From an uncultured Actinomyces sp. (lineage in GTDB: Bacteria > Actinomycetota > Actinomycetes > Actinomycetales > Actinomycetaceae): a stretch of DNA of 57,512 nucleotides. Of this stretch, positions 34,338 through 43,588 are shown in pieces. The translations under genes and the position numbers were made by a program. The notes beneath the pieces are model-generated. The model was given only the letters and a program-made list of their open reading frames with translations. It ran no database searches and was not told where the DNA came from. Every line of letters begins with the position of its first letter. The first letter of the stretch is position 1. The stretch is taken from contig CABKMZ010000004.1 of assembly GCA_902373545.1 (NCBI GenBank), forward strand, positions 1 to 57,512. Reading direction: 5' to 3'.

Positions 34338-36511
34338 CGACGCTTGCCGAACTGGCGGCGTCCGCCCTCACGGCCTCCGTCGCGCTCCCAGCCGCCATCG
34401 CGGCCACCCTCACGCTCGCGACGAGCGCGCTTGATGTCCTTCTCCCAGCGCTCGGTGCGCACGCTGCGGCGCGGACGCGATCCGTCGCCCTTCTCGAAGC
34501 GGTGCGGGCGCTTCTCGTCGCGCTCACCGTAGCGTCCGTCACGTCCGTCGCGGTCCCCGCCGAAGCCGCCACGGCCTCGTGAATCGCGGTCGAAGTCGCG
34601 GCGCTCACGGCGCTCGAAACCATCGCGATCACCGCGCGCGCCCGGGCCCTCGTCCACGCGGATGCGCAGCTGGCGGCCCGAGACGTATCCCTTGGAGATG
34701 CGGGACAACTGCTCGCCGGACAGGTCGGCGGTGATGTCCACCAGGGAGAACGTCGGGTAGATCTCGATGTGGCCGATGTCGCGGCCGTCGATACCGCCCT
34801 CGCCAGCGATAGCGCCGACGATAGAACCGGGCTTGACGCGGTCCTTCTTGCCAACCTCGACGCGGTAGCGCGTACCGGAGCCGGGGGCCGGACGGCCGCC
34901 ACCGCGGCGGCGAGCGCCGTTCGCCCCGCCCTTGATCGGGCGGTCCTTGTCGCGGCCCGCCTCGAAGGTGGCGCCCACGAACTCGCCGGACTCGTCCAGC
35001 TGCTCCTCACGGCGGATCTTGCCGTTTCCGCGGCGATCCTTCTCGTGGCGGGGCGCAGGGCCATCGTCGCCCACGGCCGTGGCCATCAGGGCCGCGGCGA
35101 TGTCCTCGACGCTCGCGTCCTCACCCATGTCGGCCAGCAGGCCCTTGTACATGTCGAGGCGGCCGCGCTCGATGCGGGCGGACAGACCCTCGAGGAGTCG
35201 GCGGGCACGGAACTCAGAGACGGCGGCGGGCGAGGGAATCTCGACCTCTTCCATCTCGGTGCCCGTCAGCTTCTCGATGCGGCGCAGGCGGCCGTGCTCG
35301 CGCGGGGTGAAGAAGGTCAGCGCGCGACCCTCGCGCCCGGCGCGGCCGGTGCGGCCGATACGGTGCACGTAGGCCTCGGGCTCGCGGGGAACGTCGAAGT
35401 TAACGACCAGCGAAATGCGCTCCACGTCCAGGCCGCGCGCGGCCACGTCGGTGGCGACCAGCACGTCGAGCGAGCCGTTCTTCAGGCGCTCAACCATGCG
35501 CTCACGCTCGGTCTGGGCGACGTCGCCGGAAATGCCAGCGGCGCGGAAGCCGCGGCCGGACAGCTCGAGGGACACCTCTTCGACGTCGGCGCGGGTGCGC
35601 ACGAACACGATGGCCGCGTCGGCCTCCTCCTGGCCGGCCGCGATGTGCTGGGCGCGGGTAGCCAGGACGCGGGACAGGGCACCGATCTTGTGCTTGTAGG
35701 GCACGACCGCGTAGGTCTGGTGAATCGTGTCGACCGTCGAAGACTCCGTGGAGACGGCGACCTTGACGGGATCCTTCAGGTGCTCGCGGGCGACCTTTTC
35801 GATGGCGGCAGGCATCGTCGCGCTGAACAGGGCCGTCAGGCGATCATCCGGGGCGCTCGACGCGATCGTCTCGACGTCCTCAGCAAAGCCCATGCGCAGC
35901 ATTTCGTCGGCCTCGTCGAGGACCAGCATGCGCACGTTCGACAGGTCCAGCGCACCCTTCTCGATGAGGTCGATGACGCGGCCCGGGGTGCCGACAACAA
36001 CCTGGGCGCCGCGCTTAAGGGCGCCAATCTGCGGGCCGTACGGCGAACCGCCATAGACGGGGACGACGTCAAGGCGAGCGGTGCGGGCCGCGAAATCCTC
36101 GATCGCCTGGGCGCTCTGCATGGCGAGCTCACGGGTGGGGGCCAGGACCAGAGCCTGGACGTCACGCTCATCGGCGTCGACGATGGCCAGCAGCGGCAGG
36201 CCGAAGGCTGCCGTCTTGCCGGTGCCCGTCTGGGCGATGCCGACGACGTCGCGCAGCTCCAGCAGCGGAGGGATCGCAGCGGCCTGGATCGGGGTGGGCA
36301 CGCGGAAGCCCATGTCGGTAACGGCCGCGAGGATCTCCTCGGGCAGTCCGAGGCTGGCGAAGGTCACGGTGTCTTCTGTGTCCTCGGTATCGCCCGTGTC
36401 ATTATCGCCCGTGTCATTATCGTCGACGTCATCGACCAGATCGTTGTCCTCGTCCATGATGTCGTCGCGCTCATCGCGCTCGTCGAGGTCCATGTAGTCC
36501 TCAGAGGGCAT
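34325..36511 (-). CDS. DEAD-box RNA helicase with DbpA-type RNA-binding domain
   Basis: A 728-residue CsdA/DeaD-like helicase, likely acting in ribosome assembly and RNA decay. A strongly acidic N terminus (about 1-48, with two tandem DNDTGDNDTGD units) precedes the helicase core: AQTGTGKTA (about 98), VLDEADEMLRMG (about 199), SATMP, and HRIGRTGRAGREGRAL (about 390). A DbpA RNA-binding domain lies at about 545-620 (GSIVGAIAGEGGIDGRDIG). The tail (about 620-728) is Arg/Gly/Asp-rich (RGRGGFGGDRDGRDGRYG) and likely disordered. The ATG at 36511 has AAGGA 7 bases upstream. A long leader with a possible short hairpin precedes it. Confidence 0.94.
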   Translation of the reverse strand: MPSEDYMDLDERDERDDIMDEDNDLVDDVDDNDTGDNDTGDTEDTEDTVTFASLGLPEEILAAVTDMGFRVPTPIQAAAIPPLLELRDVVGIAQTGTGKTAAFGLPLLAIVDADERDVQALVLAPTRELAMQSAQAIEDFAARTARLDVVPVYGGSPYGPQIGALKRGAQVVVGTPGRVIDLIEKGALDLSNVRMLVLDEADEMLRMGFAEDVETIASSAPDDRLTALFSATMPAAIEKVAREHLKDPVKVAVSTESSTVDTIHQTYAVVPYKHKIGALSRVLATRAQHIAAGQEEADAAIVFVRTRADVEEVSLELSGRGFRAAGISGDVAQTERERMVERLKNGSLDVLVATDVAARGLDVERISLVVNFDVPREPEAYVHRIGRTGRAGREGRALTFFTPREHGRLRRIEKLTGTEMEEVEIPSPAAVSEFRARRLLEGLSARIERGRLDMYKGLLADMGEDASVEDIAAALMATAVGDDGPAPRHEKDRRGNGKIRREEQLDESGEFVGATFEAGRDKDRPIKGGANGARRRGGGRPAPGSGTRYRVEVGKKDRVKPGSIVGAIAGEGGIDGRDIGHIEIYPTFSLVDITADLSGEQLSRISKGYVSGRQLRIRVDEGPGARGDRDGFERRERRDFDRDSRGRGGFGGDRDGRDGRYGERDEKRPHRFEKGDGSRPRRSVRTERWEKDIKRARREREGGRDGGWERDGGREGGRRQFGKRRYDD

Positions 36512-36733
36512 AGTTATTCCTTGCTGTTGCATGTGTTGGGGTAGCAAAACCATCGGGGCGGGCCATCTGGGCTCCTCAGCGCGGCCTCACCCATAACAAC
36601 AAATCCCGCATCCCGCGGGGCACCATAACAAGGGGCTGCGCCTCATCGCTGCCACCAGCATAGCGCGGGCGTGCGTGCACAAGGCACGCGTGGTCGGCGA
36701 ACTCACTGTTCAACCATACTGGTGAGTGCCGCT
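36512..36733 (-). promoter_or_regulatory. Leader and promoter region of the DEAD-box helicase gene
   Basis: A candidate -10, TATGCT (36657-36662, minus), with a poor -35 (GCCTTG, 36680-36685) gives a leader of about 140 bases. In it a 5-bp hairpin, CCCGC/GCGGG (36605-36619), is followed on the minus strand by ATTTGTTGTT, resembling a weak terminator. This could attenuate the gene. No open frame is convincing here. Confidence 0.4.
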
Positions 36734-38335
36734 TCACACCCTTTCATCAAGGTGCAAGCGCGCCACGAAGGAAGCAATGCTCACCTGCCGGTTGTCCTCC
36801 GCGCGCAGCGGCACAATAACGCAGCGTTCGACCTCATCGCGGCACATTGAGCGGATATCCTCCATGACGGCGCGCTTACGACGCGAGGCCACCCACGCGC
36901 AGCAGGCCCGACTGAGCCCGGCACACAGGAGGCTCACCGCCACAGCACAAGCAATCACCGCGGTCGGAACGGGAATCGGACCGATGGCGGGAACGACCGC
37001 GTCGATGAGGACCGCTCGACCCAGGTGGACGAGGACGATCCAGGCAGCGCCGATGAGAACACACAGCCAGGCAACCAGCTGAGCGGCGCCGAAAACACGC
37101 GCGGCCAGGGGCGGGGCTGCGCTCACGCGCAGATTCGCCGAGAGCTCGCGGTGGGCTGCCGCCGGCACGTCGTTAGCGCCCGACACTGCCCGCTCGATGA
37201 GGAGGCCGCGCCAGCGGTCGGGACGCCCCGCAGAGCGCGCTGCGACCTCACGGCGCACAGCATTGGCAAAAGCGGCGTCGTCGGAAGCACAGCGCGTGGG
37301 CAACGTCGGGGTCGTCGCGCTCTCCTGACTGCTCTCCTCGCCCAGGTGCAACCGTCGCAGCGGATCGACCCCAACGCGCGCAAGCCAACGCAGCGGGAGC
37401 CAGCCGCCCACACGCCTTCCGGCTCGCAGCGTAGAGGCGGCCACGGCCTCGGCGATAACGGGCGCCCCGGCCAGGTCGGCGGCCTCAACCGCCAGGTCGG
37501 ACGCCATCCCCTCAGTCTCCACGCCACGGATCGTGCCAGACACGCCGACGGCGTCGCGCACGAGCCGTGCGGCCTCGGCCAGCGCGGCGCGGGCCCGGAT
37601 CGCCTGACCCGACACCCGCGCACTCTCCCGGGCCAGGTGAGCGGCGAGAATGTCAATCCCCTCGCCCGTGACCGGCGAGACCGCCACGATCGACGCCCCG
37701 GCCAGGCCGCGCGCATCGAGGAGACGGCGCAGGTCAGCCTCGATGGACGCGCGCTCATCCTGCCCGAGCGTGTCGATGTGGGTGAGCACGACCGTCACGG
37801 ACGCGTGCGAGGAGCGCAGGCGCGCGAGCCATTCGTCGTGCAGGCGCGCATCCGCATACTTCTGCGGATTGACCACGACGACCAGGGCGTCCACGCGCGA
37901 AGCCAGGCGCCCGGCGACCTCGCCGTGCGAGACCTCAACCGAATCGATGTCGGGCAAGTCGATGATGGCCGTCTCACCAGCCAGGTCCCCCGGCGCGTCC
38001 ACGCGACGGCTGACGCCCAGCCAGCCGAGCAGTTCCTTGGGCGCGCGGCCGCGGGGCAAAACCGCGCATGGCTCGTTGGTCGTGGGCCGCAGGACTCCCG
38101 CGCGCACGACCTCTCCCCCGGCCAAGGCATTGACCAGCGACGACTTGCCCGCGCCGGTGCCGCCGAGCATGCCGATCACGCACCACGTCGGATCGATCTC
38201 GGAGCGATCCGAGGTCACGTCGATGAGCTCCCGGATGCGCTCCAAAGTCTGGGGGGCGATGTCGGAGGCGGCGGCAGTGGCGATCTGGTCCAGATCTGCG
38301 GCCGCTGAGGCGATCGGTGTCGAGGCGCGCCTCAT
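36734..38335 (-). CDS. Membrane-anchored dynamin-like GTPase (second of pair)
   Basis: A 533-residue protein with an N-terminal GTPase domain: G1 GGTGAGKSSLVNALAGG (about 58), a conserved RPTT switch, G3 IIDLPDIDSV and G4 LTHID. Two hydrophobic segments at about 418-475 (LVAWLCVLIGAAWIVLVHL, then VIACAVAVSLLCAGL) form a membrane hairpin, and a short C-terminal domain follows. G3 is D-L-P-D-I-D rather than D-x-x-G, as in YfjP-like GTPases. It overlaps the upstream paralogue by 4 bases (ATGA). Such pairs are known in actinobacteria, for example DynA/DynB in Streptomyces; orthology is not established here. Confidence 0.85.
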   Translation of the reverse strand: MRRASTPIASAAADLDQIATAAASDIAPQTLERIRELIDVTSDRSEIDPTWCVIGMLGGTGAGKSSLVNALAGGEVVRAGVLRPTTNEPCAVLPRGRAPKELLGWLGVSRRVDAPGDLAGETAIIDLPDIDSVEVSHGEVAGRLASRVDALVVVVNPQKYADARLHDEWLARLRSSHASVTVVLTHIDTLGQDERASIEADLRRLLDARGLAGASIVAVSPVTGEGIDILAAHLARESARVSGQAIRARAALAEAARLVRDAVGVSGTIRGVETEGMASDLAVEAADLAGAPVIAEAVAASTLRAGRRVGGWLPLRWLARVGVDPLRRLHLGEESSQESATTPTLPTRCASDDAAFANAVRREVAARSAGRPDRWRGLLIERAVSGANDVPAAAHRELSANLRVSAAPPLAARVFGAAQLVAWLCVLIGAAWIVLVHLGRAVLIDAVVPAIGPIPVPTAVIACAVAVSLLCAGLSRACCAWVASRRKRAVMEDIRSMCRDEVERCVIVPLRAEDNRQVSIASFVARLHLDERV

Positions 38336-39984
38336 GCCAGCACCTCCCTGGCCTGGCCGAGCGCCGCCTCGAGCGCCTCAAGGCGAGAGCGTTCATCGAG
38401 GCGCTCCAGGCGTCCAGAAATCGGCGCGACCACCTCGGTCAGTGAAGACGCCGCGAGGCGTTCGAGGGCCTGACGTGCCTGCTTCGTCAGTGAACGCACG
38501 GTGCGCTCGCCGAAATAGGATTCGAGAATCGTCTGCGACAGGGCTGCGGACGCGCCGGCGACGCCGACCTCCACGCCCGTCACGCCACCTGTCATCGCGA
38601 AGGCGCTGACCATGAGCGAGACGGTCACAATGTTGATTCCGCCAGCCAGTAGGCGGCCCGTCACCCGCGAGGACTCCGCCTGCCCGCGCACGATCTCGGT
38701 GATCTCCGCCGTCCACTCCTGGGCTGTCAGGCGGGCGCGCTCCAGAGCCTGGTCCGCGTCGATCATCGTCTCCAGGTCGTGCGCTTCGCCCACGGACTGG
38801 GCCAGCCGCAGGGACTGGTCCCACGCACGGTGGTACGTATCCGCCAGGCGTTGGGCGAGGCCGCCGGTCAGATCGCGGCGCACCTGCACCTCCGGCGCCG
38901 CGGTGCCGCGCACGGCACCCCAGATGCGCTCACGCAGGCCACCAACGACGCGCGCAAAGGTCCGGGTCATGTCCCACGACCCCAGGACCTCGGCAATGCG
39001 AGCGCTCACCTCTCCGCGCAGCACGTCGTTGCTCGAGGCCGAGGCAACCTCGCGCGCGCCCGTGGCCACGAGCGACTCGATGCCCTCACGCGCTGCTTCC
39101 AGGCGCCGGTAGCTCTCGCGGGCACCGTCCAGCGCACGCGTCGCCTCCGCAAGAGACGAGGAAATTGCACCCGTGAGGGAGCGCCTCACAATGGCCGCGC
39201 GCTCCGACGCATCGTGACCAATGCTCTCCAGGAAAGAGCCGAGAGGAGAGATCGCCGCGATGGGCAGGCGGCCATCCGTCAGCTCCTGCTCGGCGATCGT
39301 GATGATCGGAACGTCACCCAGGCCTCGTCGACGGGCGAGAGCAGCCAAGTCCGCGCGCACCTCGTCCTGCGCGCCGGCGGGCACTCGATTCAGCACAATG
39401 GCAACGCGCAAGCCCCGCCCGGCCGCCTCCTCCAGGTGAGTCCACGCAACGGCGTCGGCGTAGCGCGCGGCGCTCGTGACAAAGACCCACAGGTCCGCGC
39501 CGTCAAGCAGCTCTGACGCCAGGCGGCGGTTGCCTTCCTCGACCGAGTCGATGTCGGGGGCGTCCAGAATACCCACGCTCGGCCACATCACGTCGTCGAC
39601 CGCAACCGTCACGGCGTCCAGACTTGTGCCCTCCCCGCCCTCATGCTTGGCCAGGCGCGGCAGCACACGATCCGATAGGAACCACGAGCGGGCACGAGGC
39701 GCGCACACCAGGACCGGACGGCGCGTCGTCGGGCGCACGGCACCCGCACGGCTCACGTTACGGTCAAGAAGGGAGTTGACCAGCGTCGACTTACCCGACC
39801 CGGTCGACCCACCAACCACGACGAGCAGCGGTGCATCAGCGTCCTCCAGGCGCGGCAGTACCACGTCCTGGAGGCGGCGAAGCGCGCGCTGCGCCTGCGC
39901 GCGGCTGCCCGGAGGCATCGCCTCGCACGCCTGCTCGAGCGCGCCCGCCAGAGCGCGGGACGCCTCAACCGCGGTGACCGACAC
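38332..39984 (-). CDS. Membrane-anchored dynamin-like GTPase (first of pair)
   Basis: A 550-residue protein with G1 GGSTGSGKSTLVNSLLDR (about 61), the RPTTRRPVLV switch, G3 LDAPDIDSV and a G4-like IVLNRVP. Long predicted helices follow, including a coiled-coil-like stretch (ALDGARESYRRLEAAREGIE). A hydrophobic segment at about 448-495 (INIVTVSLMVSAFAMTGGVT) is likely membrane-inserted. It is a paralogue of the gene at 36734. The GTG start abuts the hisS stop with no gap, and the end overlaps the second GTPase by 4 bases. The pair probably acts together on the membrane; the process is unknown. Confidence 0.85.
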   Translation of the reverse strand: MSVTAVEASRALAGALEQACEAMPPGSRAQAQRALRRLQDVVLPRLEDADAPLLVVVGGSTGSGKSTLVNSLLDRNVSRAGAVRPTTRRPVLVCAPRARSWFLSDRVLPRLAKHEGGEGTSLDAVTVAVDDVMWPSVGILDAPDIDSVEEGNRRLASELLDGADLWVFVTSAARYADAVAWTHLEEAAGRGLRVAIVLNRVPAGAQDEVRADLAALARRRGLGDVPIITIAEQELTDGRLPIAAISPLGSFLESIGHDASERAAIVRRSLTGAISSSLAEATRALDGARESYRRLEAAREGIESLVATGAREVASASSNDVLRGEVSARIAEVLGSWDMTRTFARVVGGLRERIWGAVRGTAAPEVQVRRDLTGGLAQRLADTYHRAWDQSLRLAQSVGEAHDLETMIDADQALERARLTAQEWTAEITEIVRGQAESSRVTGRLLAGGINIVTVSLMVSAFAMTGGVTGVEVGVAGASAALSQTILESYFGERTVRSLTKQARQALERLAASSLTEVVAPISGRLERLDERSRLEALEAALGQAREVLA

Positions 39985-41337
39985 TCAGGGCATCACCCTC
40001 TCAACCGAGGGGGCCGCGTCCGCGTCTGGAAGCATCCACGTGGCGGCGTCGGCGTCCACCTGCTCGCCGGTGCGAATGTCCTTGACAGTATCGCTCGCGC
40101 CGTCCTCGCCCGGGAACCAGACGAAGGGGATGCCGCGCTTGTCGGCGAACTTGATCTGCTTGCCGAACTTGGCGGCGCTGGGGGCGACGTCCGTCGAGAT
40201 GCCTCGGGCGCGCAGGGCGGCCGCGATCTCCTCGGAGCGCTCGCGACGCTCCTCGTTCGTCACCGCCACGACGACGGCGGTGGGCACCTTGCGCGAGGCG
40301 CGCGCCAGCGGCGCCGAAATCATGCGGGAAACCAGACGCGAGACACCGATGGACAGGCCCACGCCCGGATAGGTGCGCTTGCCGTCCTTCGCCAGCGAGT
40401 CGTAGCGTCCGCCCGAACAGATCGAGCCGAGGTCCTCGTGGCCCTCAATCTCAGACTCGTAGACGCTGCCCGTGTAGTAATCCAGGCCGCGAGCGATCTT
40501 CAGGTCCGCGACGACGGCGCCCGGCATGCGCTTGTTCGCTGTGTCGAGCAGCGCAGTCAGCTCGCTCAGGCCCTGCTCGAGCAGCTCGCCGCCCACGCCC
40601 AGGGAGGCGAGACGCTCGCGCACCTCGCCCGAATCCGCGGTGCGGATCTGGGCCATCTCGAGCAGCACCGAGGCCTGCTCGGCGTCGATGCCGGACTCGG
40701 CGAGTTCCTTGGCAACGCCCTCGGGGCCGATCTTGTCGATCTTGTCCAGCCCGCGCAGGGCCGCCTCGACGTCGGTAACACCCAGCGACTCGCACACGCC
40801 CTGGACGACCTTGCGGTTGTTCACGAGCACGCGCACCGGCGGGATCGGCAGGTTGTTGAGAGCCTCGGCCATGACGAGGGGCAGATCCACCTCGAAGTGG
40901 AAGGGCAGCTCGCCGTTACCGACAACGTCGATATCGGCCTGCGTGAACTCGCGGAAACGGCCCTCCTGGGGACGCTCGCCGCGCCACACCTTCTGGATCT
41001 GGTAGCGCTTGAAAGGGAAATCCAGCTCGTTCGCGTTCTCCACGACGTAGCGGGCGAAGGGCACCGTCAGGTCAAAGTGCAGGCCCATGCCCTTGTCCTT
41101 AGGCGCACGCGCCCCGGAAGCGGCGGCCTTGAGGGCCTGGAGGCGATCCAGAACGTAGATCTCCTTCGAGGTCTCGCCCTTGGCCTCGAGCTGAGCCAGC
41201 GTCTCGACCGCGCGCGTCTCGATGCCCGCGAATCCGTGCAGCTCAAAGACACGGCGCAACTCGTCGAGGACATGCATCTCGATGATGCGGCCCTCGGGGA
41301 GCCATTCGGGGAAACCTGACAAAGACGTGCGAGCCAT
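39985..41337 (-). CDS. hisS: Histidine--tRNA ligase
   Basis: A 450-residue class II synthetase. Motif 2 is in QIQKVWRGERPQEGRFREFTQ, HisA is ARGLDYYTGSVYESE and HisB SICSGGRYDSLAK. The C-terminal anticodon-binding domain (TAVVVAVTNEERRERSEEIA) is complete. The form is the divergent actinobacterial type, which starts SGFPEWLPEGRIIE. AAAGGA lies 8 bases before the ATG at 41337. It leads straight into the GTPase pair. Confidence 0.96.
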   Translation of the reverse strand: MARTSLSGFPEWLPEGRIIEMHVLDELRRVFELHGFAGIETRAVETLAQLEAKGETSKEIYVLDRLQALKAAASGARAPKDKGMGLHFDLTVPFARYVVENANELDFPFKRYQIQKVWRGERPQEGRFREFTQADIDVVGNGELPFHFEVDLPLVMAEALNNLPIPPVRVLVNNRKVVQGVCESLGVTDVEAALRGLDKIDKIGPEGVAKELAESGIDAEQASVLLEMAQIRTADSGEVRERLASLGVGGELLEQGLSELTALLDTANKRMPGAVVADLKIARGLDYYTGSVYESEIEGHEDLGSICSGGRYDSLAKDGKRTYPGVGLSIGVSRLVSRMISAPLARASRKVPTAVVVAVTNEERRERSEEIAAALRARGISTDVAPSAAKFGKQIKFADKRGIPFVWFPGEDGASDTVKDIRTGEQVDADAATWMLPDADAAPSVERVMP

Positions 41338-41370
41338 AACGTAATCCTTTGAAAACAAACGGTGCCGACG

Positions 41371-42090
41371 CTAGCCAATGCGGCGAGCGCGGATCAAGTA
41401 TTGGTTGGAGCGTATCTCATCCGCCATCGTGGTTGCCGGACCGTGGCCGGGGATGAGGATGGTACGCGGGTCCACCGCGTTGGAAATAGTACGCAGCGAG
41501 TGACGCATTTGCGTTTCGTTACCACCGGGCATGTCCGTGCGCCCCACGCTGTCCTTAAAGAGCACGTCGGCACTCAGTGCCCACGGCACCTGCTCCTCGC
41601 TGGCGTAGAAGGACTGGTTGTTGACGCGAATATCGAGGGGGCTGTGCCCCAGGAACACCGCAGACCCCTCCGTGTGACCGGGGGCGGGCACCATGCGCAG
41701 CCACACGCCCGGAGTCAGCTCGACTGAATCCGCGGGCATCTCGCGCAGGTCGGCGGGCTTGACCCACTCGCCGACGAAGTCGGGCGGCGGCATCGGCAGG
41801 AACGAGGCCGGGTCATCCATGCGGTACATGTCCGGTCCGGGCAGGTACACCGGGACGGTGGCACCATCGGCCCCCCACGTGGACACCTCGGCGGCGTCCC
41901 ACACGTGGTCGGGGTGACCGTGGGTGAGCAGCACGGCTCCAACGCTCACACCCTCGGCCTCAAGGACCTCGCGGATCAGGTGCTGGATGCCGGCAGAAGG
42001 GTCGACAACAAGGGCTGTGCCCGCCCCGGAAGGGACGAGCACAAGCCCATTCGCCGCGTAAAAGGGCGACGGGATGACATGAAGGCGCAT
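41371..42090 (-). CDS. Metallo-beta-lactamase fold hydrolase (glyoxalase II-like)
   Basis: A 239-residue single-domain MBL protein. The dinuclear metal site is complete: THGHPDHVWD, the His in PAPGHTEGSAVF, the Asp in FKDSVGRTD, and the final His in IPGHGPATT. The family hydrolyses thioesters such as S-lactoylglutathione or mycothiol/bacillithiol equivalents; the substrate is unknown. The ATG at 42090 lies one base from the DUF349 gene stop, so the two are co-transcribed. Confidence 0.9.
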   Translation of the reverse strand: MRLHVIPSPFYAANGLVLVPSGAGTALVVDPSAGIQHLIREVLEAEGVSVGAVLLTHGHPDHVWDAAEVSTWGADGATVPVYLPGPDMYRMDDPASFLPMPPPDFVGEWVKPADLREMPADSVELTPGVWLRMVPAPGHTEGSAVFLGHSPLDIRVNNQSFYASEEQVPWALSADVLFKDSVGRTDMPGGNETQMRHSLRTISNAVDPRTILIPGHGPATTMADEIRSNQYLIRARRIG

Positions 42091-42091
42091 G

Positions 42092-43423
42092 TCACTCCAT
42101 GGACGAGGAGATCTGCGCGAGCCAGGCGCGCTTGGTCTCGAGGGTTTCACGAACGGCGGAGGCAGCCTTGTTGTCGCCCTTGGCCTCAGCATCGGCGAGG
42201 GAACGCTCGAGCTGAGCGATCTGCTCCTCAAGCTGGCCCACCATGCCGGCCGCGCGGGCGCGCGTCTCGGGGTTGGTGCGGCGCCATTCCTTCTCTTCGG
42301 CCTCACGCACGGCCGCCTCGACGGCGCGCAGACGGCCCTCGATGCGGTGCAGGTCGGAGGAAGGCACGCGGCCGACCTCTTCCCAGCGGTCCTGAATGAG
42401 GCGCAGCTGAGCCTTAGCGCGCTCGATGTCGGTCACGGGCAGGATCGCTTCGGCATCAACCAGGATCGCCTCCTTGGCGACCAGGTTCTCGCGGTACTCG
42501 GCGTCCGTGGCCTCGTCCTTGGCACGGCGGGCGTCGAAGAACACCTGCTGTGCAGCGCGGAAGCGCGCCCACAGGGCGTCGTCTTCCTTGCGCGAGGCGC
42601 GCGGGGCGGCCTTCCAGCGGTTCATCAGCTCGCGGTAGGCGCTCGAGGTGCGCGACCAGTCCACGGAGGAGGACAGGGCCTCGGCCTCAGCGATGAGGGC
42701 TTCCTTGACGCGCTTGGCCTCGGACTGGGCCTGGTCGAGCTGCGAGAAGAACTGGCGGCGGTGACGGTCGAACTGGGTGCGCGCGGAGGAGAAGCGCTTC
42801 CACAGCTCGTCCTCGACAGCCTTTTCCAGGCGCGGGCCGCGGCGCTGGAGGGTCTTCCACTCTTCCAGCAGATCGCGCAGGGTCTGGCCCGACTGCTTCC
42901 AGTGGGTCTTGGCGGGATCCTGGGCGACGATCTCCTCGGCGCGCTCAACGACGGCCGTGCGGTCGGCCAGGGCCTGAGCCTTGGCGGCCTTGCGCTCCTC
43001 GCGAGCGATCTCCTTGCGCTCCTCGGCGGCCTTCGCGGCGGCCTCGACGCGCGCACGCAGGGCGGGAATGTCGCCGACGACGTTCGGGGAGGCGACCTGC
43101 TCGCGCAGCGTGGCCAGCGTCTGATCGATGTCGCGCGGGCTCAGCGTGGCCAGGCGGTCCTCGAACAGCTTGATGGTGGCCTCAAGGTCGGCGAAGCGAC
43201 GCTCGTAGAGGGCGTACGGCGACGCGGGAATTCCCTCGGGGAAGCCGCCGATAACGCGCTCCTCGTCTCCATCCTTGACATAGACAGTCCCATCCTCACC
43301 GATGCGGGCGAAGGGGTGCTCGGGCACCTCCGACGCGGGAATCGTCGAGGCCGTGGCCTCCTCGGGAGCAGCCGTGACGGCTTCGGGGGTGGTTTCGTTG
43401 GTCGGAATCGACGTCTCGGTCAC
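42092..43423 (-). CDS. DUF349 domain coiled-coil protein
   Basis: A 443-residue protein of unknown function. After a Thr/Glu/Pro-rich N terminus (about 1-45), a short beta segment (RIGEDGTVYVKDGDEERVI) is followed by long charged helices. These contain the repeated DUF349 pattern W-RF--AR--F, seen in LWKRFSSARTQFDRHRRQFF and LWARFRAAQQVFFDARRAK. It has no enzyme motif. The GTG at 43423 has AGAAGGA 5 bases upstream. The gene begins 165 bases after rel, and the gap holds a perfect inverted repeat. Confidence 0.9.
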   Translation of the reverse strand: MTETSIPTNETTPEAVTAAPEEATASTIPASEVPEHPFARIGEDGTVYVKDGDEERVIGGFPEGIPASPYALYERRFADLEATIKLFEDRLATLSPRDIDQTLATLREQVASPNVVGDIPALRARVEAAAKAAEERKEIAREERKAAKAQALADRTAVVERAEEIVAQDPAKTHWKQSGQTLRDLLEEWKTLQRRGPRLEKAVEDELWKRFSSARTQFDRHRRQFFSQLDQAQSEAKRVKEALIAEAEALSSSVDWSRTSSAYRELMNRWKAAPRASRKEDDALWARFRAAQQVFFDARRAKDEATDAEYRENLVAKEAILVDAEAILPVTDIERAKAQLRLIQDRWEEVGRVPSSDLHRIEGRLRAVEAAVREAEEKEWRRTNPETRARAAGMVGQLEEQIAQLERSLADAEAKGDNKAASAVRETLETKRAWLAQISSSME

Positions 43424-43470
43424 GATATTCCTTCTAGGACGAGGGCTGACGCCCGGCGCGGTCGCGTGCC

Positions 43471-43501
43471 GATGTGACACACAGGGCTAGTGTGTCACAT
43501 C
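43471..43501. repeat. Perfect 12-bp inverted repeat upstream of the DUF349 gene
   Basis: GATGTGACACAC (43471-43482) and GTGTGTCACATC (43490-43501) are exact complements around AGGGCTA. A related half, GGATGTAACAC, occurs at 43539-43549. No U tract follows on either strand, and the arms are only about half GC, so an operator or RNA element is likelier than a terminator. Confidence 0.7.
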
Positions 43502-43588
43502 TAACGGCAAAATGAGCGAAAAACGCCGCAAAGGGGACGGATGTAACACCTAACTTCCTGCCCGAGCGCGTCGGCGCCACGGCCTCGT

